Assembly: GCF_014489115.1 (NCBI RefSeq)
Contig: NZ_JACTAH010000002.1
Span: forward strand, 1,284,586 to 1,348,585
Length of the DNA: 64,000 bases
Direction of reading: 5' to 3'
Source of the DNA: Thauera sedimentorum
Lineage (GTDB): Bacteria; Pseudomonadota; Gammaproteobacteria; Burkholderiales; Rhodocyclaceae
Below are positions 21,560 through 30,580 of this stretch, piece by piece; within the stretch, counting starts at the first letter, position 1; the number at the start of each line of letters is the position of its first letter. The notes under the pieces are model-generated. The model was not told the DNA's origin and did no database searches. It saw only the letters and a program-made list of their open reading frames with translations. Both the position numbers and the translations under genes were made by a program.

Positions 21560-23524
21560 TCAGCGGCCCTCTTCGACCGGAATGAACAGCTGAAAACTCG
21601 TGCCGGCGCCAGCTTGGCTGCGGCAGACGATGCTGGCCTGCCAGCGCGAAAGGATATCGCGAACGATAGCCAATCCCATACCCTGGTGTGCTCCGCCTTT
21701 GGTCGAAGCGCCGGTGCCGAACAGGTCGGTCAGGCGTTCGGGCGGCAGGCCTGGGCCGTTGTCGATCAGGCGGATCTCCAAGCAGCGGCGGCCATCGACC
21801 ACCAGTTGGCCGGGCACGGTCAGCGCGCACCGCCCCCCCGGCGACAAGGCTTCGGAAGCGTTGCGCAGCAGGTTCAGCAATACTTGCCTCAACTGCGATG
21901 CGGGCATGGCGGCCTGCGGGATGGCGTCGGCCTTGCGCAGGTCGAAGCGAATGCCGTGGCGGGCAAACAGCGGCGTCGCGCACAGGGCCTGTACCTCGTC
22001 GAGCAGACGGCCGACGTCGCAAGACCGGGCCTCGGCATCCTCACCTTCGGGCGGGGTCGCCAGGCGGCCCAGCAACTCGCCGATCCGCCCGAGTTCGTTG
22101 CCGATCATCTGCAGGTCGCCGCGCAGGGAGGCGTTGTCCTGGTTGCGCTGTTCGAGCAGGCCGACGTAGCTGCGGATCACGGTCAGCGGGTTGTTCGCTT
22201 CGTGCACGAGCGTGCGTGCGTGCTGCAGGTAGCGGGCACGCAGGGCGTCGCCGCGGGTGGCGTCGGCCTGTTTTTCCGCCTGCTGGCGAAGCAGGTGCGC
22301 GCTCGCGTGGGCAAGCAGGATGGCGAGCGTGGGATCTTGCGCGGCGCGGGGCAGGCGGTCCTGCGGCAAGGGGAATACTGCTACCGCCGTCGGGCTGCCG
22401 GCCCCAAGCGGTAGCGCGGTGATCTCGTCTGCACCAAGCCAGCGCGCGATCTGCCAGTCGCGCGGGCTGCGCCCGCCGAAACCGTCGCCGAAGCGCTGGG
22501 TGGTGGGCGTCTGGCTGCGCAGGGCGCGGGCGATCATGCTGGTGTCGTCGTCGCGATCCAGTGCGAGTTCGGCGATCCATGTGCGCAGTCGGGCGTTGGC
22601 CGTCAGCTGGGCGGACAGCTTGCCGTCGTCGCCGGCCACCAGCACGAGCGGTGCGTCGATGCCGTGGAGCAGCCGGCAGGCAAAGCCGAGGCGGGTGGCG
22701 CTGCGGTCTTCGTCCAGCGTGGCGAACGCGCTGCCCAGCAGCCCGGCCAGGGCCGCGGTGCGCAGGCTGGCGGGCAACTCGGCTGCGGCGGGCCACGGCG
22801 TCGGGGGCTGCGCTCCGTCGGAGTCCCGGGCAGCGATGAAGCCCACGTCCGTGCGCAGGCTGAGCAGTGTCTCCGCCGGCAGACCGGTCATGGCGGCGAG
22901 CGGGGGCTCCGTGGCGCAAGCGGGGTCGCCGGCAAGGCGGTTCGCCGACCACAGTATTCGGGCAAGGGGGTGGGCAGCGCTCACCGTCTCTTCGAGCGCT
23001 TGCTCGATGAGCAGGGCGTCGAGCACCGGCAAGGGAAGGCCGCAGGAGTGGGCGAGGGCGGCCGCACAATCGTTGGCGGAGCGGCTCGTGCCGGCGGACA
23101 GCGCGCGGCCGAGCACCAGCCACATGCCGGCAAGATAGGCCTCGCGTGGTCGCGGGTAGTGGCTCTCGACTGCGAGATGGTGGGCGCACTCGGCACAGAC
23201 CAGTGCGGCGCGGGCCAGCTCCGGGGGGCTGCACGCGTGGGTTGGGTCCGGCCGGGCAGCCTCGAACAGCCAGGCGCGCAGCACCGCGGCGCCGGCAAGC
23301 TCCAGGCGGGCGGCCAGGGCGGTGCTCAGCTCGGAAGCTTCGTCGTCTTCAAGCGGGCGTGCGGCCAGCAGGGGGAGGCACAGGGTGACGTCGCGCAAGG
23401 CCAGCTCGCCCAGGGCGTGCCAGTCGGGCTCGGGCGCATCGAGCAGACGCAACAGCGCGTCCCCGCCGCAAGGCGCGAGGCGGGGCGCTATGGAGCGGAG
23501 CGCGCTCGGCACCGGATGGGCCAT
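21560..23524 (-). CDS. HDOD-like N-terminus histidine kinase
   Basis: A 654-residue soluble kinase. Residues about 1-200 look like an HDOD-type helical domain (PDWHALGELALRDVTLCLPLL, then long Ala/Leu helices). About 235-400 resemble a GAF-like sensor region. The phosphorylation helix has His441 in LVHEANNPLTVIRSYVGLL, an unusual HEANNP form of the H box. The ATPase domain has NLLRNASEAL, DNGPGLPPE and GMGLAIVRDI. No membrane helices are present, so the signal is internal. The next gene downstream on the same strand is a receiver-containing GGDEF-EAL gene, a plausible target. The GC-rich N-terminal half is low in recognisable motifs, so the HDOD assignment is tentative. Confidence 0.8.
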   Translation of the reverse strand: MAHPVPSALRSIAPRLAPCGGDALLRLLDAPEPDWHALGELALRDVTLCLPLLAARPLEDDEASELSTALAARLELAGAAVLRAWLFEAARPDPTHACSPPELARAALVCAECAHHLAVESHYPRPREAYLAGMWLVLGRALSAGTSRSANDCAAALAHSCGLPLPVLDALLIEQALEETVSAAHPLARILWSANRLAGDPACATEPPLAAMTGLPAETLLSLRTDVGFIAARDSDGAQPPTPWPAAAELPASLRTAALAGLLGSAFATLDEDRSATRLGFACRLLHGIDAPLVLVAGDDGKLSAQLTANARLRTWIAELALDRDDDTSMIARALRSQTPTTQRFGDGFGGRSPRDWQIARWLGADEITALPLGAGSPTAVAVFPLPQDRLPRAAQDPTLAILLAHASAHLLRQQAEKQADATRGDALRARYLQHARTLVHEANNPLTVIRSYVGLLEQRNQDNASLRGDLQMIGNELGRIGELLGRLATPPEGEDAEARSCDVGRLLDEVQALCATPLFARHGIRFDLRKADAIPQAAMPASQLRQVLLNLLRNASEALSPGGRCALTVPGQLVVDGRRCLEIRLIDNGPGLPPERLTDLFGTGASTKGGAHQGMGLAIVRDILSRWQASIVCRSQAGAGTSFQLFIPVEEGR

Positions 23525-23617
23525 CGGGCTGGCTCTCGGGGTCGTTGGTCTGCGCGGATTCTAGCGGCAATCGCCACCGGCCCGCGTGACCGATTGCGCA
23601 GCCGGCAGTCGCCCGTT

Positions 23618-25114
23618 TCAGCGCACGCGGAAGAACTCGATAGTGTCCCGCAGATGCATGGCCTGCGAGTGCAGTTCCTCGGCGGTGGCGGCGAGCTCCT
23701 CGGAGGCGCTGGCGTTGGCCTGGGTGGCCTCGCCGACGTGGCCGATCGCCTGGCTGATCTGCCCGGTGCCCCCCGCCTGTTCCTCGGAAGCCTGGGCGAT
23801 CTCGCGGATCAGCGCGGCGTTCTTCTGGATGCTGGGCAGCATCTCGTCGAACAGCATGCCGGTCCGTTCGGCCAGCGCCACACTGCTGCCCGCGAGCTCC
23901 CCGATCTCCTGGGCGGCGACCTGGCTGCGCTCGGCGAGCTTGCGCACTTCGGTGGCGACCACGGCGAAGCCCTTGCCGTGCTCGCCGGCACGGGCGGCCT
24001 CGATGGCGGCGTTGAGCGCCAGCAGGTTGGTCTGGTAGGCGATCTCGTCGACGATGCCGATCTTGGCGGCGATCTGCTGCATGGCCTCGACCGTCTCGCG
24101 CACCGCCGCGCCGCCCTTGAGTGCGTCGTCGGCGGCGCGGGTGGCGATCTCCTGCGTGCTCGCGGCATTGTCCTTGGTGTGCGCAATGGACGCGGCCATC
24201 TGCTCGATCGAGGCGGATGTCTGTTCCACGCTGGCCGCCTGTTTGCTGGACGATGTGGAGAGCAGCTGCGAAGTCTGGCTGACCTGATCGGATGCGTTGG
24301 CGAGCGCTTCGGTCGAGCCGAGCACCTCCACGATGATCTCCTTGAGCCGCCCGATCATGCGCTCGGTGGCACGCATCATCTGACCGATCTCGTCCTTGCT
24401 CCGGCTGCTTGCGTGCACGGTGAGGTCGCCTTCGGCCAGCGTCTCCATCACCGCCTGCATGCGCCGGACCGGCACGACCACGCTGCGCACCACGACCCAG
24501 GCAAGGCCGATCATCACCAACAGGGTGACGGCGGCCAGCGCGCCCTGGCGTAGCGCCGAATCCGTGAAGGCCGCGTCGACGTCGTCCACGTAGATGCCCG
24601 AGCCGATGATCCAGCCCCAGTCCTTGAAGCCAGCGACGTAGGAGACCTTGGCGACCGGTTCGGCGCTGCCCGGCTTGGGCCAGAGATAGTTCACGAAGCC
24701 TGCACCGTCGGTGCGCACGGTGTCGACCATGTCGGCGAACAGACGTCGTCCGGCGGCGTCCTTCATGTCCGACAAGTCCTCGCCTTCGAGCTTCGGGTTG
24801 ACCGGATGCATCAGCATCCTGGGATGCATGTCATTGACCCAGAAGTATTCCTGGCCGTCGTAGCGCAACTGGCGCAGGGCTTCGAGGGCCGCGGCCTGCG
24901 CGGCGTCCACGCTCAGCGTGCCGCGCTCGGCCTGGGCCCGGTAGTGGCTCACCACGCCATGCGCCACCTCGACCACGTTGCGCGTCTTGAGCATGCGGTC
25001 TGCGAGCAGGTCGTCGCGCAGGCTGATCAGCCCGGCGCCGATGTTGATGACATAGCCGAGCACGGCCAGCGCGACCAGCAGGCCGAGCTTGGCGCCGATC
25101 CTGAGATTGTTCAC
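23618..25114 (-). CDS. Methyl-accepting chemotaxis protein with single Cache sensor
   Basis: A 498-residue receptor. Membrane helices at about 9-29 and 186-206 enclose a periplasmic single-Cache domain (YFWVNDMHPRMLMHPVNP is a Cache_2 hallmark). A HAMP domain and the signalling coiled coil follow, with the invariant hairpin tip (DEIAYQTNLLALNAAIEAAR). There is no C-terminal CheR/CheB-binding pentapeptide. Related Cache_2 receptors often detect small organic acids, but the ligand cannot be set here. GTG 25114 is preferred because GGAG lies five bases upstream; GTG 25120 would overlap it. No flagellar chemotaxis genes are in the window, so its kinase is encoded elsewhere. Confidence 0.9.
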   Translation of the reverse strand: MNNLRIGAKLGLLVALAVLGYVINIGAGLISLRDDLLADRMLKTRNVVEVAHGVVSHYRAQAERGTLSVDAAQAAALEALRQLRYDGQEYFWVNDMHPRMLMHPVNPKLEGEDLSDMKDAAGRRLFADMVDTVRTDGAGFVNYLWPKPGSAEPVAKVSYVAGFKDWGWIIGSGIYVDDVDAAFTDSALRQGALAAVTLLVMIGLAWVVVRSVVVPVRRMQAVMETLAEGDLTVHASSRSKDEIGQMMRATERMIGRLKEIIVEVLGSTEALANASDQVSQTSQLLSTSSSKQAASVEQTSASIEQMAASIAHTKDNAASTQEIATRAADDALKGGAAVRETVEAMQQIAAKIGIVDEIAYQTNLLALNAAIEAARAGEHGKGFAVVATEVRKLAERSQVAAQEIGELAGSSVALAERTGMLFDEMLPSIQKNAALIREIAQASEEQAGGTGQISQAIGHVGEATQANASASEELAATAEELHSQAMHLRDTIEFFRVR

Positions 25115-25180
25115 GGGCACTCCAGAGGGGCAGGTTCTTGGTCGGAACGACCAAGCACGAAACGCGCCAGATTGCCGCTA

Positions 25181-26317
25181 TCAGCCCTGCAGGCTGTCGG
25201 CGAAGTCGAGCGCGGTGACGTGTGCGCGATTGAGCAGTTCCGGCTCGAGGTGCAACTCGTCTGCGGCTTTCGCCAGCGCCGCGCCATCGAAACTCTCGCA
25301 CAGGCGGGCGAGCTTGAGGAAGGGCGCGAACTCGCCCTGTTCGGAGATCAGGGCGTCGGTGATCGAGGCCGGCAGGTTCATCTCGTCGAGCAGCGCCTGC
25401 ATGGAGGTGCCGAGCAGGACGTTGAGCAGCGAGAAGGCGCCGGTGATGAAGAGGTTGTCGCGCTCGGACTTGTCGAAGAACTGCGCGCCGATCTCCTCCA
25501 TGAAGCGGCCGCGGGCGATGGCGGTCTGCATCATCGCCGGGGCGCTCGGGTCGCGGCTGGCGGTGACCAGCAGCAGCGACAGCCACTTGTTGAGGTTGTC
25601 GTAGCCCAGGATGCTGACTGCGTGGCGGAAGGACTGGATCTCGCACATCAGGCCGAAACCGGCCGAGTTGATGTAGCGCAGCAGCTTGTAGGACAGGGCG
25701 ACGTCCTGCTTGAGCACCGCCTCGATGTCCTTGATGTCGGCGTTGTTGCGCACCAGGTTGAGCAGGCGGACGATCTGCGCATGCGCCGGCGACAACTCCT
25801 TGGGCGGCGGGTTGCCATGCAGGAAGAACCAGCCGGACGCGCCGTCATAGCCGGCGCCGACCGCCTTCTGGAAGGCGCCGACATCGGACAGGCCCCAGGC
25901 CAGGCTGAGGCCTGGCGCACCGTTGGGGGCGGGGTTCTTGCGCGCGTCCATGAGCACGAAGCGCCAGTCGCCGTCGGCCGGCAGGGCAGTGCCCGGGGCG
26001 TACCAGCTCAGGCAGGTGCTGATGCCGGCCTCGCGCAGCTGCGGCAGCAGCGCCTGGGTCTGCGGATGGGCGAGCGCCTGCACCGGGATTTCCACCATCG
26101 CGTTCTGCGGCGCGCTCCAGTTCATCAGCTCGGGCGTCGGCACCAGGCGCCCGAGGCAGACGAACACGGTATGGCGCGACGGCCAGATGTCCGCCAGGCC
26201 GTTGAGCGTGTCCACCACCGCACCGATGTTCGGGCCGTGCGCGATCAGCCGGTTGGCGGTGATCGCCCGGTTCTTGTTGACCACGGGCTCGCGGGTGAGG
26301 ATGGTGGTCTGGCTCAT
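25181..26317 (-). CDS. Degenerate EAL-HDOD (YuxH-like) regulator
   Basis: A 378-residue protein. The N-terminal 190 residues have the fold pattern of an EAL domain (NRLIAHGPNIG at the start, GWFFLHGNP near the end) but lack the EAL, DDFGTG and other catalytic residues, so it should not hydrolyse c-di-GMP. The C-terminal HDOD domain is clear (IVRLLNLVRNNADIKDIEAV, LSYKLLRYINSAGFG, SFRHAVSILGYDNLNKWL). The order matches the YuxH/CdgJ family, some of whose members affect motility. It starts four bases after the stop of the flavin reductase gene, so the two are probably co-transcribed, an uncommon pairing. Confidence 0.85.
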   Translation of the reverse strand: MSQTTILTREPVVNKNRAITANRLIAHGPNIGAVVDTLNGLADIWPSRHTVFVCLGRLVPTPELMNWSAPQNAMVEIPVQALAHPQTQALLPQLREAGISTCLSWYAPGTALPADGDWRFVLMDARKNPAPNGAPGLSLAWGLSDVGAFQKAVGAGYDGASGWFFLHGNPPPKELSPAHAQIVRLLNLVRNNADIKDIEAVLKQDVALSYKLLRYINSAGFGLMCEIQSFRHAVSILGYDNLNKWLSLLLVTASRDPSAPAMMQTAIARGRFMEEIGAQFFDKSERDNLFITGAFSLLNVLLGTSMQALLDEMNLPASITDALISEQGEFAPFLKLARLCESFDGAALAKAADELHLEPELLNRAHVTALDFADSLQG

Positions 26318-26321
26318 GGCA

Positions 26322-27338
26322 TCAACTGTTCGAGTAGGTGAAGGAGTCGGCAAAGAACGCAGTTTCGGGCAGGCCGCAGCGGGCGATGAAGTCCGCCCGC
26401 GCCGCCTCGATCATGGCCGGGGCGCCGCAGGCATAGACCTCGTGCCCCGACAGGTCGGGCAGGTCTTCGATGACCGCCTGGTGCACCAGGCCGGTTCTCC
26501 CGTCCCAGCTGTCATCGCCGCCCGCATCCGAGAGTACCGGAATATAGCGGAAGCGGGGCAATGTCTGCGTCCATCCGCGTGCCATTTCGTCCATGTACAG
26601 GCCGGCGCGCGTGCGTGCGCCCCAGTACAGCACCATTGGGCGGGCGAGGCCGATGTGCATGGCATGCTCGACGATGCTCTTGATCGGCGCGAAGCCGGTG
26701 CCGCCGGCCAGCAGGACGATGGGCTTGTCGGACTCCTCGCGCAGGAAGAAGCTGCCCAGAGGCCCTTCGAAGCGCAGGATGTCGCGCTCCTTCATGGCTT
26801 CGAAAACGTGAGTGGTGAAATGCCCCCCGGGGATCAGGCGGATGTGCAGCTCCAGATGCGCCGCATCGTGCGGGGCGTTGGCAATGGAGAAGCTGCGCCG
26901 CCGGCCGTCGGCCAGCAGGAAGTCGATGTACTGTCCGGCGCGGAACTGGAACTGCTCGCTGGCCGGCAGCTTGACCTCGAGCACCATCACGTCGTCCGCC
27001 AGGCGTTCGAGCTTCTGCACCCGGCAGGGCAGCTTCTTGACCGGGATGTCGCCGGCACGGGTGACGCTGCGCGCTTCGAGGACGAGGTCCGAGCGCGCCA
27101 TGGCGCGGCAGAACAGCGCTCGACCGGCGGCGCGGTCGGCGTCGGTCAGCGCGGTCGCCGACAGCGCGCCGTAATCCACCGTGCCCGAGAGGACCTGGCC
27201 CTTGCAGGCGCCGCAGGCGCCGTCGCGGCAGCCGTAGGGCAACAACAGGCCGGCTTCCAGCGCAGCATCGAGTATGGTCTGGTCCGCGGCGGCTTCGAAT
27301 TCCTGGCCGCCGGGCTGGAGCGAAATCTTGAACGGCAT
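26322..27338 (-). CDS. 2Fe-2S ferredoxin-flavin reductase (AscD/RfbI-like)
   Basis: A 338-residue electron-transfer protein. The N-terminal plant-type ferredoxin domain has Cys37, Cys42, Cys45 and Cys77 (GCRDGACGACKG, then LFC). An FAD-binding barrel (RSFSIANAP, about 148) and an NAD(P)-binding domain (LLAGGTGFAPIKS) follow. This order is that of CDP-6-deoxy-delta-3,4-glucoseen reductase and of oxygenase reductase components; annotators usually give the first name. No deoxysugar or oxygenase gene is adjacent, so the physiological partner is unknown. ATG 27338 gives the expected N terminus. It is divergent from the SDR gene with only 24 bases between the starts. Confidence 0.85.
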   Translation of the reverse strand: MPFKISLQPGGQEFEAAADQTILDAALEAGLLLPYGCRDGACGACKGQVLSGTVDYGALSATALTDADRAAGRALFCRAMARSDLVLEARSVTRAGDIPVKKLPCRVQKLERLADDVMVLEVKLPASEQFQFRAGQYIDFLLADGRRRSFSIANAPHDAAHLELHIRLIPGGHFTTHVFEAMKERDILRFEGPLGSFFLREESDKPIVLLAGGTGFAPIKSIVEHAMHIGLARPMVLYWGARTRAGLYMDEMARGWTQTLPRFRYIPVLSDAGGDDSWDGRTGLVHQAVIEDLPDLSGHEVYACGAPAMIEAARADFIARCGLPETAFFADSFTYSNS

Positions 27339-27362
27339 CTTGCGTGAGATAATCCTGGCTAT

Positions 27363-28256
27363 ATGAAGAGAGTCCTGATCGTCGGCGCTGGTGATGTCGC
27401 GCGGCGTGCCACGCCCTGGCTGGTGCGCCGCTTTCGCGTATACGTGCTCCTGCGCGACCCCGCAGCCGCATCCACCTGGCGGGCGCTGGGGGCGGTTCCC
27501 GTGATTGCGGACCTCGACGACCGTCACAGCCTGCGGCGCCTCGGTGGCCTGGCCGAGGCCGTGCTCCACTTCGCGCCGCCGCCGGCGGGGGGCGATTCGG
27601 ACCCGCGCACCGCGCGCCTGCTGGCCGCGCTGGCGCGCCGCGGCAGTGTACCACGGCGCCTGGTGTACATCAGTACGACGGGCGTATATGGCGACTGCGC
27701 CGGCCAGGCGGTGGACGAGACTCGTCCGCGCCGCGCACAGACCGCGCGCGCGCGCCGCCGGGTGGATGCCGAGGACCGCCTGCGCGTCTTCGGCCGGCGC
27801 AACGCGGTGCGTGTCGCCTTGTTGCGGGCGCCCGGCATTTATGCGGCCGACCGCCTGCCGCTGGAACGCCTGCGCCGCGGCGATCCCGTGCTGGATGCGT
27901 CCGAGGACGTGCATACCAACCACATCCATGCCGACGATCTCGCCCGGCTTGCCTGTGCGGCGCTGTTCAGGGCGCAGGGCGGGCGTGCCTACAACGCGGT
28001 CGACGACACGCGCATGGCGATGGGCGCCTATTTCGATCTGGCCGCCGACACCTTCGGCCTGCCGCGCCCGCCGCGCATGAGCCGCGCGGAAATCGCCGCC
28101 CGCCTGTCGCCCATGACCTTGTCCTTCATGTCCGAGTCGCGCGTGCTGTCCAACGCCCGCATCCTGCGGGAACTGCGCGTGCGGCTGAAATACCCGACGG
28201 TGCGCGAAGGCTTTCGCGCCGCCCTTGCCAAGGAGAAAATCCACCCATGCTCGTGA
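27363..28256 (+). CDS. NAD-dependent epimerase/SDR-family protein
   Basis: A 297-residue extended short-chain dehydrogenase. The Rossmann motif VLIVGAGDVARRATP opens the protein, LVYISTTGVYGD (about 99-110) is the active-site strand with the Tyr, and HTNHIHADDLARLACAAL (about 181-198) is typical of nucleotide-sugar epimerase relatives. The Lys of the usual YxxxK is not obvious, because the stretch after the Tyr is Arg-rich. The substrate is unknown. GATAAT lies nine bases before the ATG and no ribosome site is seen. The 3' end overlaps hemJ by ten bases. Confidence 0.78.
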   Translation: MKRVLIVGAGDVARRATPWLVRRFRVYVLLRDPAAASTWRALGAVPVIADLDDRHSLRRLGGLAEAVLHFAPPPAGGDSDPRTARLLAALARRGSVPRRLVYISTTGVYGDCAGQAVDETRPRRAQTARARRRVDAEDRLRVFGRRNAVRVALLRAPGIYAADRLPLERLRRGDPVLDASEDVHTNHIHADDLARLACAALFRAQGGRAYNAVDDTRMAMGAYFDLAADTFGLPRPPRMSRAEIAARLSPMTLSFMSESRVLSNARILRELRVRLKYPTVREGFRAALAKEKIHPCS

Positions 28257-28657
28257 TCAAGGCCCTGCACATCATCTTCGTCGTGTCATGGTTCGCCGGC
28301 CTGTTCTACCTGCCGCGGCTGTTCGTCAATCACGCGATGGTCGACGATGCAGCCACCATCGAGCGCTTGAAGCTGATGGAGCACAAGCTCTACCGCTTCA
28401 TGACCCCGCTGGGCATCCTGGCGGTCGGCCTGGGTTTGTGGCTGTGGTTCGGCTACGGCTTCGCCGGTGGCTGGCTGCACGTCAAGACGCTGCTGGTGCT
28501 GGGCCTGATCGGCTACCACCTGTACTGCGGCAGGCTGCTGCGCGACTTCGCCGCCGGGCGCAATACCCGCAGCCACCGCTGGTACCGCGTGTTCAACGAG
28601 GTGCCGGTGCTGGTGCTGTTCGTGGTGGTGTTCCTGGTGGTGCTCAAGCCGTTCTGA
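28247..28657 (+). CDS. hemJ: Protoporphyrinogen IX oxidase, HemJ type
   Basis: A 136-residue membrane protein with four helices. KALHIIFVVSWFAGLFYLPR at the N terminus carries the conserved His, and LHVKTLLVLGLIGYH (about 80-94) carries the conserved Lys of the HemJ/UPF0093 family. HemJ oxidises protoporphyrinogen IX to protoporphyrin IX in the membrane, replacing HemG or HemY. Length and motif order are normal. It overlaps the end of the SDR gene by ten bases, so the two are co-translated. hemL elsewhere in the window serves the same pathway. Confidence 0.88.
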   Translation: MLVIKALHIIFVVSWFAGLFYLPRLFVNHAMVDDAATIERLKLMEHKLYRFMTPLGILAVGLGLWLWFGYGFAGGWLHVKTLLVLGLIGYHLYCGRLLRDFAAGRNTRSHRWYRVFNEVPVLVLFVVVFLVVLKPF

Positions 28658-28669
28658 GCCGGCGCTCGT

Positions 28670-29260
28670 TCAGCCGGCCGGCGGCAGGTCGGCCGGGCTG
28701 TTGAGGTTGGCGAAGGCCTCCGCGACGTCGTCGAAGGCCACTTCCACCCGCCGGCGGCTGCGCTGCCAGGCATCCACCTTGCGCCCGCCTTCGGCGAGAT
28801 AGGCGTCCAGCGCCGGCAGCAGCGTGCGGCGGCACAGGCAGAACACCGGGTGGCTGCGTCCGCCGGTGGCGGCCACGGCGATCTCCGCGTCGTGGGCGAG
28901 CAGGGCGGCGAGCAGGCGGGCGACCAGGTCGGCGGGCAGCAGCGGTGCGTCGCAGGGTGCGGTGGCCACCAGCTCGTGGCGTGCGCGTCCGAGTCCGGCG
29001 TGCAGGCCGGCCAACGGCCCGGCGAAGCCGGCCAGGTCGTCGGCGAACACCGGATGGCCGAAGCCGGCATAGGTGTCGAGGTTGCGGTTGGCGCTGATCA
29101 GGACCTCGTCCACCTGCGGCGCGAGTGCGGCAATGACGCTCGCCGCCATCGGCCGGCCGCGGAAGTCGACCAGCCCCTTGTCCACGCCACCCATGCGCAG
29201 GCCACGGCCGCCGGCGAGGACGAGGCCGCTGATCGGAGGGCGGGGCGTGGTCGGGTTCAT
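28670..29260 (-). CDS. mobA: Molybdenum cofactor guanylyltransferase
   Basis: A 196-residue MobA. LVLAGGRGLRMGGVDKGL (about 13-30) is the nucleotide-binding signature, DEVLISANRNLD follows, and ATAPCDAPLLPADL (about 98-111) holds the metal-binding Asp. The enzyme joins GMP to molybdopterin to give the bis-MGD cofactor of DMSO-reductase-family enzymes such as nitrate and formate reductases. ATG 29260 is chosen for its family-typical N terminus. TACAAT lies just six bases before it and no ribosome site is visible, so the message may be leaderless. It is convergent with hemJ. Confidence 0.9.
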   Translation of the reverse strand: MNPTTPRPPISGLVLAGGRGLRMGGVDKGLVDFRGRPMAASVIAALAPQVDEVLISANRNLDTYAGFGHPVFADDLAGFAGPLAGLHAGLGRARHELVATAPCDAPLLPADLVARLLAALLAHDAEIAVAATGGRSHPVFCLCRRTLLPALDAYLAEGGRKVDAWQRSRRRVEVAFDDVAEAFANLNSPADLPPAG

Positions 29261-29399
29261 GGGCGGATTGTAGCCGGCATTGCGCCACACCCGCCCGCAG
29301 CGTGGAGTGCCCCGCTACAATGGGCGCCGATCGCAAGCGTCTTGCCCATCTGTCGCCCGTGGCGCCTGCCGCCCGGGCGCATGTCATTCTGGATTTCAC

Positions 29400-30566
29400 A
29401 TGTCCGAGCAGTTCTTTTCTCCCTGTCCGCGTGGCCTCGAGCCCCTGCTGGTCGACGAACTCGCCGCCCTGGGCGCGCAGGCGCCGCAGGCGGTGCCCGG
29501 CGGGGTGGCCTTCGGCGGCGACTGGACGACCTGCTACCGGGTGAACCTGGAGAGCCGGCTGGCCACGCGCGTGTTGTGGCGGGTGGCCGGCGGCCGTTAC
29601 CGCGGCGAGGAGGACATCTACCGTATCGCCTACGCGCCGACCTGGGCGAAGTGGTTCACCGCGGACGACACGTTGCGGGTGTACGTGACCGCCAAGCAAT
29701 CGCCGCTGAAGAGCCTGGAGTTCGTTACCCTGCGCATCAAGGACGCGGTGTGCGACCACTTCCGCACCGTGGCCGGGCGGCGGCCCAGCGTGGATACCGC
29801 GAACCCGGTGGTGCGCATCCACGCCTTCCTGACCCGCGACACGGTCACGCTCTACCTCGATACCTCGGGCGATCCGCTCTACCGCCGCGGCTTCAAGCGT
29901 GCCGCGGTGGAGGCACCGCTGAAGGAGAACCTGGCCGCGGGCATCCTGCGTCTGACCGGCTGGCAGCCGGGCGAGCCGCTGGTCGATCCGATGTGCGGCA
30001 GCGGCACCTTCCTGATCGAGGCGGCGCAGATCGCGCTCGACATCGCCCCCGGGCTGGGGCGCAGCTTCGGCTTCGAGCGCCTGCGCCAGTTCGACAAGGG
30101 CGCCTGGGCGGCGCTGCGCAATGCCGCCGAAGCGCGTCGCAAGCCGGTCCGCAGGCTGGCGCTCTACGGTTCGGACATCGTCGGCGAGCAGGTGCGGCGC
30201 AGCCGGGTGAACCTGGAAGCGGCCGGCTTGGCCGACTGCGTGTATCTGGATCGCATGGACGCGCTGGAACGTGCCGCGCCGGCACCGGAAGGGGTGATGG
30301 TGACCAATCCGCCCTACGGCGTGCGTATCGGCGAGGCGGAAGAGCTGGCTGCGCTCTACCCCAAGCTGGGCGATGCGCTGAAGAAGCGCTGGAGCGGCTG
30401 GCGTTGTTATCTGTTCAGCGGCGATCCCGACCTGCCCAAGCTGATCGGGCTCAAGGCAAGCAAGCGCACGCCGCTGTTCAACGGTGCGCTGGAATGCCGG
30501 CTCTTCGAATACCGCATGATCGCCGGTTCGAACCGGCGCAAGGACGAGGGCAACCCGCCGGCGTGA
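29400..30566 (+). CDS. THUMP-domain class I rRNA methyltransferase (RlmL-type)
   Basis: A 388-residue enzyme. The N terminus (FFSPCPRGLEPLLVDELAAL) and a THUMP RNA-binding domain (about 50-155) precede a Rossmann methyltransferase with DPMCGSGTFLIEAAQ (SAM site, about 198-212) and TNPPYGVRI (about 300). It matches the N-terminal half of E. coli RlmKL (23S rRNA m2G2445) and stands alone without the RlmK part, as in many betaproteobacteria. The start ATG lacks a good ribosome site. TACAAT at 29316-29321 may be its -10. A perfect REP-type palindrome follows the stop. Confidence 0.87.
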   Translation: MSEQFFSPCPRGLEPLLVDELAALGAQAPQAVPGGVAFGGDWTTCYRVNLESRLATRVLWRVAGGRYRGEEDIYRIAYAPTWAKWFTADDTLRVYVTAKQSPLKSLEFVTLRIKDAVCDHFRTVAGRRPSVDTANPVVRIHAFLTRDTVTLYLDTSGDPLYRRGFKRAAVEAPLKENLAAGILRLTGWQPGEPLVDPMCGSGTFLIEAAQIALDIAPGLGRSFGFERLRQFDKGAWAALRNAAEARRKPVRRLALYGSDIVGEQVRRSRVNLEAAGLADCVYLDRMDALERAAPAPEGVMVTNPPYGVRIGEAEELAALYPKLGDALKKRWSGWRCYLFSGDPDLPKLIGLKASKRTPLFNGALECRLFEYRMIAGSNRRKDEGNPPA

Positions 30567-30580
30567 GACGTCCGCGTGTA

